This document shows, in pieces, positions 8,487 through 17,305 of a DNA stretch of 64,000 bases; within the stretch, counting starts at the first letter, position 1, and every line of letters starts with the position of its first letter. The stretch is from positions 2,145,501 to 2,209,500 of the forward strand of contig NZ_CP034086.1 of the NCBI RefSeq assembly GCF_003855495.1, given 5' to 3'. The notes beneath the pieces are model-generated. The model was given only the letters and a program-made list of their open reading frames with translations. It did not search any database and had not been told where the DNA came from. Origin of the DNA: Methylocystis rosea. GTDB taxonomy: Bacteria > Pseudomonadota > Alphaproteobacteria > Rhizobiales > Beijerinckiaceae. The position numbers were made by a program, and so were the translations under genes.

Positions 8487-9296
8487 ATGGCGGCCCAAGC
8501 AAGAAAAGCCGCCCTCAAGAAAGGCCGCCCTTGCGAGGCCTGTCGCGATATGAAAAAAGGCCGCATGTCCGCGCTTCAAGAGAATCCGTTCACTGGGCCC
8601 ATTGCGGCCGAATATGACGTGCTGCGGCTGATGTGTCCAAACGCCGCCACGCTCGCCAAAAAGATCGGCGACCGAATCGCCGCTTGGCGTTCCGACGCAG
8701 GGCCGATCGATGGCTTCGAGATCGGCTGCGGAACGGGGATCAGCACGCTGGCGGCGCTCTCGGCGCGGGGCGACCTCAAGCTCACCGCGATCGACAGCGC
8801 CGGCGAAATGCTTGATCAGGCGCGAACCAATCTCGCCGAATACGCCTTGGCGGGCCGCGTCAAATTTGTCGAAGCCGATGCGCTGACGGCGCTCCGCGCG
8901 CTGCCCGATGCGCGCATGGATGTCGTCATTTCAAATTACGCGATCCATAACTTCCCTGACGACTACCGTAAGGACGTGGTTTCGCAGATTTTTCGCGTCC
9001 TGAAGCCGGGCGGAATTTTCGTCAATGGCGACCGCTACGCGATGGACGACCCAGCGGCGCATCTTGCCGACACGCAAGCCGTGGTGCGGGGTTGGTTCAA
9101 GATTTTCACGAAGATGAACCGGCTCGATCTGCTCGAAGACTGGATCGTGCATCTATTGAGCGACGAATCGCCTCTGCACATTATGCCTTTCGAGCCGGCG
9201 CTCGAGCAGTTGCGCGCCGCGGGCTACGCGCCGGTCGCGGTTGAATTCCGCGACGGCGTCGACACGCTGGTGACGGCGGTGAAGCCGGGCGCGTGA
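8487..9296 (+). CDS. SAM-dependent class I methyltransferase
   Basis: 269 residues. The Rossmann SAM-binding motif is FEIGCGTGIS, followed by the acidic residue of motif II in LTAIDSAGEML, and by MDVVISNYAIHNFPDD and VLKPGGIFVNGDRYA, typical of small-molecule or quinone methyltransferases. The substrate cannot be told. The start is uncertain: ATG 8487 has GGAG about ten bases upstream, while ATG 8565 (MSALQENPF) has an AAGG and would remove a basic, Cys-containing leader unlike the rest of the family. It is divergent from proA. Confidence 0.82.
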   Translation: MAAQARKAALKKGRPCEACRDMKKGRMSALQENPFTGPIAAEYDVLRLMCPNAATLAKKIGDRIAAWRSDAGPIDGFEIGCGTGISTLAALSARGDLKLTAIDSAGEMLDQARTNLAEYALAGRVKFVEADALTALRALPDARMDVVISNYAIHNFPDDYRKDVVSQIFRVLKPGGIFVNGDRYAMDDPAAHLADTQAVVRGWFKIFTKMNRLDLLEDWIVHLLSDESPLHIMPFEPALEQLRAAGYAPVAVEFRDGVDTLVTAVKPGA

Positions 9297-9317
9297 GGCC
9301 GCTTTAGTATACCAGCA

Positions 9318-9417
9318 TGTCATTCCCGGCGAGCCGGAGGCTCGACCGGGAATCCAGGGTGCTGAACTTCTTGCTCTGGATTCCCGATCGCGCGCAAAGC
9401 GCGCGTCGGGAATGACA
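9318..9417. repeat. 100-bp intergenic palindromic repeat, family A
   Basis: The ends are a perfect 11-bp inverted repeat (TGTCATTCCCG / CGGGAATGACA). Inside, CGGGAATCCAG faces CTGGATTCCCG, and each half can also fold alone (GAGCCGGAGGCTC; GCGCGCAAAGCGCGC). It lies between the methyltransferase and the EamA gene. Its form is that of dispersed REP/RIME-like elements of alphaproteobacteria; no second copy of this family is in the window. Confidence 0.75.
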
Positions 9418-9476
9418 CGAGAAACTCGCTCGCAAAGCCAGTTCCCACTCTCGCTGATCATGCGTTATAGCGCGCC

Positions 9477-10379
9477 ATGGACCTCGCGCTTCTCGCTCTC
9501 TTCGCCTCGCTCGTCACCGCCATCTGCCAATCCGTCACCGATCTCGGCACCAAGGCCGCGACGCGAACGGCCGACGATCGCGCCATTCTCGCCGCGCAAT
9601 GGTGCGCGGGCGCGGTCCTCCTGACCGTTGCTTGCGTCGTCTTCTATCCGGGCCTTCTCGGCGCGCCGCGCGAGACGCTCGCATCGCTGACGAGGCCCGA
9701 ATTCTGGAGTCTCCTCGCGTGGTCGGGCGCGCTCAACGTCGTCGCCTATGTGCTGTACATCCGCGCCTTTCGACTGTCCGACGCGTCGCTGGTCGCGCCG
9801 CTCGTGCTGCTCACGCCCGTGCTGATGCTGTTCACCTCGCCGATCATGACGGGCGAGCACGCGCCGCCGATGGGCGTCTTCGGCGTGCTGTTCACCGTGC
9901 TCGGCGTCGGCTTGCTCGACGCCGACCGGGCAAACGGACGCCGTTTCAACTTCCATGTCTTCGCGCGCGACAAAGGCGCGCGGATGATGATCGGCACCGC
10001 GGTGATCTGGAGCGTCACCGCCAATATCGACAAGCTCGGCGTCAGGGCGTCGACGCCGCTGATCTGGATCGCGGCGGTGACGATCGTCATTTCGCTGTGC
10101 GCCCTGCTCTACTGGGTCGCCGGGCGCCGGCCCGCGCCAAGCGCGTTCAATTTGCGTTACGCCATCGGCGCGGGTTCAGCGATGGCCTTCGGCAATACTT
10201 TGCAGATGTGGGCGCTCACCGTGCTGTTCACGCCCTATGTCATCGCCATCAAGCGCCTGTCGGCGCTCTTCACGGTTGTCGCGAGCGGACGTGTGCTGAA
10301 GGAGGAGTCGAGCGGCCGGTTGCTTGGCGCGGCGGTGATGCTGCTTGGCGCGGTGATGATCGCGCTGGCGCGGGAGTGA
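9477..10379 (+). CDS. EamA/DMT-family transporter
   Basis: 300-residue integral membrane protein of the drug/metabolite transporter superfamily, with about ten predicted helices in two EamA halves (roughly residues 1-145 and 160-300). Typical segments are WSGALNVVAYVLYIRAFR and VAPLVLLTPVLMLF in the first half and MAFGNTLQMWALTVLF in the second. It is hydrophobic throughout and ends with a short basic tail. Substrate unknown. It converges on the YefM-YoeB pair, with only 4 bases between the stop codons. Confidence 0.85.
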   Translation: MDLALLALFASLVTAICQSVTDLGTKAATRTADDRAILAAQWCAGAVLLTVACVVFYPGLLGAPRETLASLTRPEFWSLLAWSGALNVVAYVLYIRAFRLSDASLVAPLVLLTPVLMLFTSPIMTGEHAPPMGVFGVLFTVLGVGLLDADRANGRRFNFHVFARDKGARMMIGTAVIWSVTANIDKLGVRASTPLIWIAAVTIVISLCALLYWVAGRRPAPSAFNLRYAIGAGSAMAFGNTLQMWALTVLFTPYVIAIKRLSALFTVVASGRVLKEESSGRLLGAAVMLLGAVMIALARE

Positions 10380-10383
10380 GGCG

Positions 10384-10638
10384 TCAGTAATGATAGCGGC
10401 ACTGAGCAATCAGCAAGGCGCCGTCTTCGACGCGATAAACGAGGCGATGCTCCCGATCGATGCGGCGTGACCACCAGCCGCGTAAATCGCCACGTAAGGG
10501 TTCCGGCTTGCCAAGCCCTTCGAAGGGCGTGCGACTACACTCTTTGATGAGCATGTTAATGCGTTCGAGAGTCTTTTTATCTTGGCCTTGCCAATAGAGA
10601 TAATCGGCCCAAGCCTGTTCGGCGAAGACGAGCTTCAT
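10384..10638 (-). CDS. yoeB: YoeB/Txe-family toxin
   Basis: 84-residue ribosome-dependent mRNA interferase. It shows the family pattern from start to end: FAEQAWADYLYWQGQDKKTLERI, then GKPEPLRGDLRGWWSRRI and the terminal HRLVYRVEDG with CRYHY; the last His and Tyr correspond to conserved catalytic residues of YoeB. The ATG overlaps the antitoxin stop by 4 bp (ATGA), the normal arrangement for this pair. Confidence 0.95.
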   Translation of the reverse strand: MKLVFAEQAWADYLYWQGQDKKTLERINMLIKECSRTPFEGLGKPEPLRGDLRGWWSRRIDREHRLVYRVEDGALLIAQCRYHY

Positions 10639-10889
10639 TCAACGAGCTTGCGCTCTTTTCCACGCCCCGCGTCGAGCTCCTGGATGGCTGCGCGCAAGCG
10701 CTCTGCATTGCGCGGACTCTGCAGCAGATAGCTGGTCTCTTCATAGGAGGCGAAGTCTTCGAGCGAGATCAGCACGGCTGCAGGCTTGCCTTTGTCGCGG
10801 GTGATGACGACCGGCTCATGGTCTTCCGTGACGCGATCGAGCGTAGCGGCGAGATTCTTGCGGAGATCGCTGTAAGAGGTTGTGCGCAT
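10635..10889 (-). CDS. yefM: YefM/Phd-family antitoxin
   Basis: 84 residues starting MRTTSYSDLRKNLAATLDRV, the classic YefM N-terminal DNA-binding fold, with VVITRDKGKPAAVLISLEDF in the middle and a charged C-terminal tail that should wrap the toxin. The frame stays open upstream through a palindromic repeat, but those codons only translate the repeat, so the start is placed at 10889 where GGAG lies eight bases upstream. It binds and neutralises YoeB and should repress its own promoter. Confidence 0.94.
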   Translation of the reverse strand: MRTTSYSDLRKNLAATLDRVTEDHEPVVITRDKGKPAAVLISLEDFASYEETSYLLQSPRNAERLRAAIQELDAGRGKERKLVE

Positions 10890-10895
10890 CACTCC

Positions 10896-10924
10896 AATAT
10901 GTACGCAATTGCGTACGCTCGCAA
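10896..10924 (-). promoter_or_regulatory. yefM-yoeB promoter with 16-bp palindrome
   Basis: The perfect palindrome GTACGCAATTGCGTAC occupies 10901-10916, 12-27 bases upstream of yefM. Its GTAC cores resemble the TGTACA half-sites known for YefM operators. It sits in the spacer of a possible promoter on the minus strand, TTGCGA (10924-10919), 17 bases, CATATT (10901-10896). Confidence 0.6.
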
Positions 10925-10930
10925 GAATGT

Positions 10931-11037
10931 CGTCATGGCCGGGCTTGTCCCGGCCATCCACGCCGGGACGCTGCGCCCGCTTTGCCAGATTGGCGTAGGC
11001 CATCGCGTGGATGCCCGCGACAAGCGCGGGCATGACG
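10931..11037. repeat. 107-bp palindromic repeat, family B
   Basis: Two hairpins, GGCCGGG-CTTGT-CCCGGCC and GCCCGCG-ACAAG-CGCGGGC, are themselves arranged as a long inverted repeat: GTCATG pairs with CATGAC and ATCCACG with CGTGGAT. This is a repeat type widespread between genes in alphaproteobacteria. It starts seven bases beyond the -35 of the yefM promoter and ends shortly before lepA. Confidence 0.75.
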
Positions 11038-11052
11038 GCGGAGACGGCTCGT

Positions 11053-11077
11053 CACCCTCCCCCGCAAACGGGAGAGG
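11053..11077. repeat. Short palindromic repeat, family C
   Basis: An imperfect CCCTCcCCCG / CGGGaGAGGG hairpin five bases past the lepA stop. The same module recurs at 23147-23255, 44821-44930 and 62343-62477. It could act as the 3' end of the lepA transcript. Confidence 0.6.
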
Positions 11078-11082
11078 GCACC

Positions 11083-12888
11083 CTACTCCTCCATCTTCAG
11101 CGCGGCGATGAAGGCTTCCTGCGGAATCTCGACGCGGCCGAACTGGCGCATCTTCTTCTTGCCTTCCTTCTGCTTCTCCAGGAGCTTGCGCTTGCGGCTA
11201 ACGTCTCCGCCGTAACATTTCGCGGTCACGTCTTTGCGGAAGGCGCGCACCGTTTCGCGCGCGATGATCTTGCCGCCGATCGCCGCCTGAATCGGCACCT
11301 GGAACATATGCGGCGGGATCAGCTCTTTCAGCTTCTCGCACATGGCGCGGCCGCGCGAGTCAGCGCGGGTGCGATGCACGAGCATCGAAAGTGCGTCGAC
11401 CGGCTCGGCGTTGACGAGAATGCTGAGCTTCACGAGATCGCCGGCGCGATAGTCGGTGATCTGATAATCGAATGACGCATAGCCCTTCGAGATCGACTTC
11501 AGCCGGTCATAGAAATCGAACACCACTTCGTTCAGCGGCAGATCGTAGACCGCCATGGCGCGCTTGCCGACATAGTTGAGATCGACCTGCACGCCGCGCC
11601 GGTCCTGACAGAGTTTCAGCACCGAGCCGAGATAGTCGTCGGGCGTCAGGATCGTCGCCCTGATCCAGGGCTCATTGATCTCCTCGATCTTCACGACATC
11701 CGGCATGTCGGCGGGGTTGTGCAGCTCAATCTCGTCGCCATTCGTCAGCGTGATCTTGTAGATGACCGACGGCGCCGTCGCGATGAGATCGAGATCGAAT
11801 TCCCGCTGCAGCCGCTCCTGAATGATTTCGAGATGAAGCAGGCCCAGGAAACCGCAGCGGAATCCGAAGCCGAGCGCGGCGGAGGTCTCCATTTCGTAGG
11901 AGAAGCTGGCGTCGTTCAGGCGCAGCTTGCCGATCGCCGCGCGCAAATCCTCGAAGTCGGCGGCGTCCACGGGGAACAGTCCGCAGAACACTACGGGCTG
12001 CGCCGGCTTGAAGCCCGGGAGCGCCTCGGCGGTCGGCTTCTTGTCGTCGGTGATCGTGTCGCCGACGCGCGTATCCGCCACCTGCTTGATCTGCGCCGTG
12101 ATGAAGCCGACTTCGCCGGGACCAAGCGCCGCGACGTCCTGCATTTTGGGACGGAAGACGCCGATCTTGTCCACTTCGTAATGGGCGTCGGCCGCCATCA
12201 TCTTGATCTTCTGGCCCTTCTTCAGGGTGCCATCAAAAATTCGTACCAGCACGACGACGCCGAGATAAGCGTCATACCAGCTGTCGACGAGCAGCGCCTT
12301 CAAAGGCGCCTTCTCGTCGCCATTTGGCGGCGGCAGGCGCGTGACGATCGCCTCGAGCACGTCGGGAATGCCGATGCCGGTCTTGGCCGAAATGAGCACC
12401 GCGCCCGAGGCGTCAAGCCCGATGACCTCCTCGATCTGCTCCTTGATGCGGTCGGGCTCGGCCGCCGGCAGATCGATCTTGTTGAGGACGGGAACGATCT
12501 CGTGGCCGGCGTCGATCGCCTGATAGACATTGGCGAGCGTCTGCGCTTCGACCCCCTGGGAGGCGTCGACGACAAGCAGCGAGCCTTCGCAGGCCTTCAG
12601 CGAGCGGGACACCTCATAGGCGAAGTCGACGTGGCCCGGCGTGTCCATCAGATTGAGGACGTAATCCTTGCCGTCCTTGGCCTTGTAGTTGAGGCGCACC
12701 GTCTGCGCCTTGATGGTGATGCCGCGCTCGCGCTCGATGTCCATCGAGTCGAGCACCTGCTCAACCATGTCGCGCGCGGCGACCGTCCCTGTCTCCTGAA
12801 TGAGCCTGTCGGCCAGGGTCGATTTGCCGTGGTCGATATGCGCGACAATCGAGAAATTGCGGATGTTTTCGATCTTGTGGGCGGTCAT
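11083..12888 (-). CDS. lepA: Elongation factor 4 (LepA)
   Basis: Translational GTPase that acts on stalled or mispositioned ribosomes, associated with the inner membrane. From the ATG at 12888 it has 601 residues, the usual length. The G1 motif AHIDHGKST is at residues 16-24, followed by MDTPGHVDF (G3) and VLNKIDLP (G4); the C-terminal LepA-specific domain ends in [27 protein letters not shown] longer frame would add 23 residues without family similarity and is rejected. It follows a coiled-coil protein gene on the same strand about 110 bases upstream. Confidence 0.97.
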   Translation of the reverse strand: MTAHKIENIRNFSIVAHIDHGKSTLADRLIQETGTVAARDMVEQVLDSMDIERERGITIKAQTVRLNYKAKDGKDYVLNLMDTPGHVDFAYEVSRSLKACEGSLLVVDASQGVEAQTLANVYQAIDAGHEIVPVLNKIDLPAAEPDRIKEQIEEVIGLDASGAVLISAKTGIGIPDVLEAIVTRLPPPNGDEKAPLKALLVDSWYDAYLGVVVLVRIFDGTLKKGQKIKMMAADAHYEVDKIGVFRPKMQDVAALGPGEVGFITAQIKQVADTRVGDTITDDKKPTAEALPGFKPAQPVVFCGLFPVDAADFEDLRAAIGKLRLNDASFSYEMETSAALGFGFRCGFLGLLHLEIIQERLQREFDLDLIATAPSVIYKITLTNGDEIELHNPADMPDVVKIEEINEPWIRATILTPDDYLGSVLKLCQDRRGVQVDLNYVGKRAMAVYDLPLNEVVFDFYDRLKSISKGYASFDYQITDYRAGDLVKLSILVNAEPVDALSMLVHRTRADSRGRAMCEKLKELIPPHMFQVPIQAAIGGKIIARETVRAFRKDVTAKCYGGDVSRKRKLLEKQKEGKKKMRQFGRVEIPQEAFIAALKMEE

Positions 12889-13000
12889 GTGCGCGGGGAT
12901 AGCAGCGCCCGCCAAGGAATGAAAGGGCGCGCCAGCCCGCGCCCGGCGCCATTTCATTCCCAGGCGGGCGTCCTAGGGCGCGCCGGAGCCTTCTGGAAGG

Positions 13001-13594
13001 CTACTTCTTCTCCATCCGCGCCTCGAGCTCCGCCTTGCCCTTGTTAAAAAGCTCGATAGCTTTGGGCACGGCCCAGCGGATGAAGGCGTCCGTCGCCCGC
13101 ACGGCCATGCAGCCGATCTGAGTCACGAGCGAGACCGTCTTGTCGAACCAGGGCAAAGCCGGGCTGTCGGCGGGGAATTTGCCCCTTACCCAGGCGACGC
13201 CATCCCTGGTCTTTTCCGAGATGAGGCTCCACAGCACGACGGCGGGGTCGGATGAGGGCGCGGTGGCGATCGCGTGGCGCAGCCGCACGACCTCAGCCGC
13301 AGCCTCGTCGGCCCGGCGATTGGCGGCTTCGAGCTGCCGAGACATCTCGAGCGCTTTCGTCGACGCCCCGGCGTTCTCCGCGGCGAGGCGGTCGCGCTCG
13401 GCGGTCATCGCCGCCAGGCTGTCGCGAACATCGTCGCGCTCCTTGGCGTAGGCGTTCGCCTTCGCGACGATCTCGGACTTCTCGAAAATCTGCCGGTCAC
13501 GCTCCATGCGCGTCGCTTTGAGCTGCTCCTGCAGATTGGTCAGTTCGGAGCGGGAAACCGTATCTTCGGGTTGCGAGGAAGTTTCTTCGGACAT
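13001..13594 (-). CDS. Coiled-coil protein of unknown function
   Basis: 197 residues from the ATG at 13594, which has GGAGG seven bases upstream; the longer frame lacks such a site. Residues about 10-115 are strongly heptad-like and charged (LTNLQEQLKATRMERDRQIF, SLAAMTAERDRLAAENAG), then a short linker leads to a more hydrophobic C-terminal part (ALPWFDKTVSLVTQIGCMAV ... IRWAVPKAIELF) that could pack on a membrane. No named family recognised. It is just upstream of lepA on the same strand and may be cotranscribed with it. Confidence 0.7.
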   Translation of the reverse strand: MSEETSSQPEDTVSRSELTNLQEQLKATRMERDRQIFEKSEIVAKANAYAKERDDVRDSLAAMTAERDRLAAENAGASTKALEMSRQLEAANRRADEAAAEVVRLRHAIATAPSSDPAVVLWSLISEKTRDGVAWVRGKFPADSPALPWFDKTVSLVTQIGCMAVRATDAFIRWAVPKAIELFNKGKAELEARMEKK

Positions 13595-13787
13595 GGCCGC
13601 CTCCTTTAGGGACAGGATGGCTCGCGATGTGCGAACGGGTCGCGCGAGCAAAAACGGAATGGCCTCGGTGGCGGTTCGGCCTCAAAATCGCGCGCCAAGC
13701 GCAAACATGTTTAGTGTCAAAAAATTGATTCTGCAAAACCGGCGCAGCGGCGCAGCTATTGCACACTACGCCGTCGTGGATTGGCTG

Positions 13788-14084
13788 TTACTGCGCGCGA
13801 CCGGCGGCGGACTGCACGCGCTGCGCCGCCGAGAGGCAGTCGCGCGGCGACGCCAGACATTTATCGCGCGCGGCGCCGGCGAGCGCGTCGCCGCCGGCGC
13901 GAATCAGCGCGGACGCTTTCTCGATCGCGTCCTGTACGAAGCCAGCCGCGTGCTGCGGCGCAGAAGCGCGGACGGCGGCGCTTTTCGGCGCAACTGGCGC
14001 GTGATCAGCGCGCCATTGCAGGGCGACGCAGACGAGGAGAATGCAAATCGCGCATTTGGCGAGAAAAACCAAACTCGTCTCCAT
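13788..14084 (-). CDS. Small anchored periplasmic protein
   Basis: 98 residues: an N-terminal membrane helix (about 5-22, VFLAKCAICILLVCVALQW), then an Ala-rich stretch and a helical tail with a CxxxPxxC element (CLASPRDC). The layout, one helix followed by two cysteines around a Pro, loosely resembles small Hyphomicrobiales proteins of the DUF5330 type, but I cannot confirm membership. No good ribosome-binding site precedes the ATG, so the start and even the reality of the gene are moderately uncertain. It is divergent from the kinase gene. Confidence 0.5.
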   Translation of the reverse strand: METSLVFLAKCAICILLVCVALQWRADHAPVAPKSAAVRASAPQHAAGFVQDAIEKASALIRAGGDALAGAARDKCLASPRDCLSAAQRVQSAAGRAQ

Positions 14085-14286
14085 CAGCGATAGCGGTTTC
14101 TTGTAAGTGATGGCGCGGCGGGGTTGAGCCTTCGTAAACGCGCCTTCAATTCTTTCCCTGAAAGTCACGGCAATAAAGTGCAAACCATGTCAACGCGTCG
14201 CCGAGTAGCTGTTGAAGCTTTCGCATCGGCTTAGCGGCTGCTTAAGGACGCCCTGCTATCGCTATTGGCGATAAGGAGCGTACGCC

Positions 14287-16131
14287 TTGAGTAGCATCGC
14301 CGAGGACAGCCGTTACCCGTCTTGCGTGGACGCCGCCTTGCACGAGCGGGTCGCCGGACGACCGGTGGAAGAGGCGCGTCATCGTGCGTTCATCGTCGCT
14401 CGGCTCGTCGTCGCCGCCTGCGTCCTGCTCTCGGCCCCGCTGTTTCTGTTCTTGCATGGCGCGCCGACGACAAGCGATTGCGTCCTTTTCCTTCTCGCGC
14501 AGATCCCGCTCGCCTCGGTGATCGTGTTGTCGCGCACGGGAGATTTGCGTATCGCGCGGAGCCTCTCGATCGGCGGCTGGCTGACGATGGCGACGGCGAT
14601 CCACGCGCTAATGCCGGGCTACGACGCGCTTTCAATCGCGCTGCTGCTCGTTGCGCTCGTTGAGGCTGCCCTGACGCCCGACGTCGGCGCGGTGATCGTT
14701 ATAGAAGTGGTCGCCATCGCCGCCCTCGCGCTGACGGCCGGTCTCAATCTGCGGGCCCCGCGCGAACTGCTGACGGAACATGCAGCGACGACGATCCTTC
14801 TCGGAGCGCCGCTGTTTCTCTATATCGCCGCTCTCGTCTTCGGCGCCGTCCGGGTCGAGCAGGCTCGCGCCCACGCCGAAGCGCGCAACGACCGCGACCT
14901 CATGCTCCTGACTGGCGCCGTCGGCGACATCCTGCTGCACCTTGATCGCGCCGGCTTCGTCAACGCGGTCCTGGGCGACGGGCGCCACGTCTTTGATCTC
15001 AAGCGCGATCTGATCGGCCGTGAATTCTTCACGCGGATTCACGTCGCCGACCGGCCGAGCTTCCTCAAGGCGGTCTCCGACGCCGTCGACGGCATGGCGG
15101 TGGCGACCGCAGCCGTTCGCGTTCAGGTTGGCGTTGCGCGCAATGCTTCCAGCGAATTCGTCGCGCCCGTTTTCAACTCTTTCGAGGCGCGCGTGCGCCG
15201 TGCTCAATCAAACGACGAGGAATGCGCAGCGGAGGCCGTCGTCTGCGCCCTGCGAGACGTACACGCCACGCTCGAAGCTGATATCGCGCTTGCGGCGGCA
15301 CACGCGGCAGCCGAGCGCGCTGCAAGCAGCAACGTGCGCCTTCTCGCCAATGTCAGCCATGAGCTGCGCACGCCGCTCAACGCCATCATCGGCTTCTCCC
15401 AAATGTTGGCGACCGACGAGATTGCGCCTTCCGAACCCGCCAAACAGCGGGAATATGCGTCGATCATCAGCGACTCCGGCCACCATCTGCTCGAGATCGT
15501 CAATTCTATCCTGGACATATCCAAGATCGAATCCGGCGCGATGGAGATCGCCGCTGAGTCCTTCGCCCTGCCGACCCTCGCCGATCAGTGCTGCGACATG
15601 ATGCAGCTGCAGGCCGATCAGTCGAGCGTGAGGCTCGCGCGCGAATATGCCGAAAGCCTTGGCGAGATCGTCGCCGACAAGCGCGGGTGCAGGCAGATCT
15701 TGATCAATCTGCTCTCCAACGCACTGAAATTCACGCCGCGCGGCGGCACGGTCAAGCTGTTGCTTCAGCCTGAAGGAAATCACATCGTCATCACCGTCGC
15801 GGATGATGGCGCAGGCATCGCCGCAGACGATCTCGCGCGGCTCGGTGATCCCTTCTTTCAAACGCGCGCGTCGCTCGACAGCGGGCGCGAGGGAACTGGC
15901 CTCGGCCTTTCCGTGGTGTGCGGACTCGTTGGGCTGCACGGGGGTTCGATCACCATCGAAAGCGGCCTGCAGGCCGGCACGGCGGTTTCCGTGCGCCTGC
16001 CGCTCGACTGCCGTAACCGCTGCGCAACCGGCGGTCCGGCAAGAATCGAAACGATCGCGCGACTTGGCGCGCCGCTCAGCGTGGCCGTGGTCGACGGCGC
16101 AGAACCAGCAACGGTGAAGAAAATTGCGTGA
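14287..16131 (+). CDS. Membrane sensor histidine kinase
   Basis: 614 residues. Several membrane helices occupy about residues 35-190, followed by a PAS-like region (about 200-300), a coiled linker and the HisKA domain with the phospho-acceptor H358 in NVSHELRTPLNAIIGFSQ. The HATPase domain has the N box ILINLLSNALKF, the G1 motif ADDGAGI and GTGLGLSVV. The start is a TTG with AAGGAG eight bases upstream; no ATG fits better. No response regulator is adjacent. It overlaps the peptidoglycan-binding protein gene by 8 bp. The organisation resembles PleC/DivJ-type cell-cycle kinases; signal and partner are unknown. Confidence 0.88.
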   Translation: MSSIAEDSRYPSCVDAALHERVAGRPVEEARHRAFIVARLVVAACVLLSAPLFLFLHGAPTTSDCVLFLLAQIPLASVIVLSRTGDLRIARSLSIGGWLTMATAIHALMPGYDALSIALLLVALVEAALTPDVGAVIVIEVVAIAALALTAGLNLRAPRELLTEHAATTILLGAPLFLYIAALVFGAVRVEQARAHAEARNDRDLMLLTGAVGDILLHLDRAGFVNAVLGDGRHVFDLKRDLIGREFFTRIHVADRPSFLKAVSDAVDGMAVATAAVRVQVGVARNASSEFVAPVFNSFEARVRRAQSNDEECAAEAVVCALRDVHATLEADIALAAAHAAAERAASSNVRLLANVSHELRTPLNAIIGFSQMLATDEIAPSEPAKQREYASIISDSGHHLLEIVNSILDISKIESGAMEIAAESFALPTLADQCCDMMQLQADQSSVRLAREYAESLGEIVADKRGCRQILINLLSNALKFTPRGGTVKLLLQPEGNHIVITVADDGAGIAADDLARLGDPFFQTRASLDSGREGTGLGLSVVCGLVGLHGGSITIESGLQAGTAVSVRLPLDCRNRCATGGPARIETIARLGAPLSVAVVDGAEPATVKKIA

Positions 16132-16882
16132 CGCCTCGCTCTATGCCTCTCGCTTTCAGGCTTCCCCCGCCGATCGCGCCCCGCCGCGCGACACAAGGCG
16201 CAATGGTCGTCGCTCAGTCCTTGCGCGCGTGTTCGGCGCCAAGCGAATCGGCGTCATGCTTATCCTCGGCATCGCCGCCGTGGCGGCGATCGGCGTGCCC
16301 ATGAACGCGCTGTTCCTCCAGGACGGAAGACATCCGGCGCCGCTCTTTTCGGCTCAGACTTCGAACGCGGTCCTGGGCGCGCCAACGCCGCCGGCGCGCC
16401 CGCCCGCAGTCGAAGCCCGCACAGAGCGAGACGCGAATGCGCCCGCGCGCGCCACTCCGAAAGACCCCATCGCCAGCAAGATCGAAAGGCTTGACGTCGC
16501 CAAAAGCCCCGACTCGGGCAAGAGCGCGCCGGCGAAAGCGGATCCGCCGCGCGCAGCGGAAAAGAAGCGGGACGCGATCGGCCTGCTGATCGTCGGCGAT
16601 CCGCCGCCGCTTAAGGCAAGCGCCGACAAAGCCGACAAGGCGGACAAAGCGGACAAGGCCGCCAGCGCCGACAAAACTGCTTCTGTCGACAAAAACGTTC
16701 TTTACGCGCAGCGCGCGCTCCTGAAGCTCGGCTATGTGGTGCGCTCCGACGGCGTTCTCAGCGGCGCGACGCGCCACGCTTTGGAGAAGTTCGAGGGCGA
16801 CGCCGGCCTGCCGGTCAAGGGCCGGATCACGCCGAAATTGCTTCAGCAGCTCGCGGCGCGCTCCCGCCTTCCGCTCCCTTGA
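16124..16882 (+). CDS. Membrane-anchored peptidoglycan-binding protein
   Basis: 252 residues in three parts: a basic cytosolic N-terminus (about 1-40), one membrane helix (about 44-60, VMLILGIAAVAAIGVPMNAL), a long Pro/Ala/Lys-rich periplasmic linker, and a C-terminal PG_binding_1 domain (about 188-252: YAQRALLKLGYVVRSDGVLS). The linker contains four 9-base repeats encoding ADK units. The best start is a TTG overlapping the kinase stop by 8 bp; a later start just before the helix is possible. Overlap with the kinase suggests translational coupling and a shared envelope-related role (inference). Confidence 0.8.
   Translation: MRDASLYASRFQASPADRAPPRDTRRNGRRSVLARVFGAKRIGVMLILGIAAVAAIGVPMNALFLQDGRHPAPLFSAQTSNAVLGAPTPPARPPAVEARTERDANAPARATPKDPIASKIERLDVAKSPDSGKSAPAKADPPRAAEKKRDAIGLLIVGDPPPLKASADKADKADKADKAASADKTASVDKNVLYAQRALLKLGYVVRSDGVLSGATRHALEKFEGDAGLPVKGRITPKLLQQLAARSRLPLP
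16622..16657 (+). repeat. Four tandem 9-bp units in the linker
   Basis: Four copies of a 9-base unit (GCSGACAAR) encode Ala-Asp-Lys repeats in the periplasmic linker of the peptidoglycan-binding protein. Such in-frame repeats can change length by slippage without breaking the gene. Confidence 0.8.
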
Positions 16883-16929
16883 GGCGCGCGCGTTCGACAA
16901 TCCCGCCGCTCAAGCGCTAGTTTGCGCGC

Positions 16930-17271
16930 ATGCGACTGAGGTCCGACATATTCGTCTCCGCGCTGATCCGCCGGGCTGAGGTGCAAGGCGCGGTCGCCAT
17001 GCTGCGCCGGCGCGGCGCCGCCGAGGCCGGCGCGATCTTCGTCAAGCTTGATCGGCTTGATGGGCGCGCCGCCGTCTATGGCCCTGCCCCGCAGACCGAA
17101 GAGCCGCCGGAGGGAGTCGATCGGCTGTTCGCGCGCGTCCATGCCGGCGATTGGCTCGATCCGGCGGAGGCCGAGCAGAGGCTCAAGCGCGAGATCATGT
17201 TCGACCCGGACCTTTGGATCGTCGAGATCGAGGACCCGGACGGCCGCGTGTTCGTCGACCTCGCCGCTTAG
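16930..17271 (+). CDS. DUF1491 family protein
   Basis: 113 residues matching the DUF1491 family of alphaproteobacteria: MRLRSDIFVSALIRRAEVQG at the N-terminus, GAIFVKLDRLDGRAAVYGPAP in the middle and DPDLWIVEIEDPDGRVF near the end. Predicted to be small, soluble and alpha/beta. No function is known. It follows the peptidoglycan-binding protein by 47 bases on the same strand, an arrangement that recurs in this order, and converges on the DUF2336 gene. Confidence 0.88.
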   Translation: MRLRSDIFVSALIRRAEVQGAVAMLRRRGAAEAGAIFVKLDRLDGRAAVYGPAPQTEEPPEGVDRLFARVHAGDWLDPAEAEQRLKREIMFDPDLWIVEIEDPDGRVFVDLAA

Positions 17272-17305
17272 CGCAAGCAGGTTTGTGAAAAAGCCGACAG
17301 GCGCC

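Noticed and set aside
10890-11033. N-terminal extension of YefM reading MPALVAGIHAMAYANLAKRA and RDKPGHDD
   Set aside because: It only translates the family B palindromic repeat; the antitoxin begins at 10889 with a normal N-terminus and a ribosome-binding site.
11719-13047. Plus-strand frame of 442 codons
   Set aside because: Antisense to lepA; no domain or ribosome-binding site.
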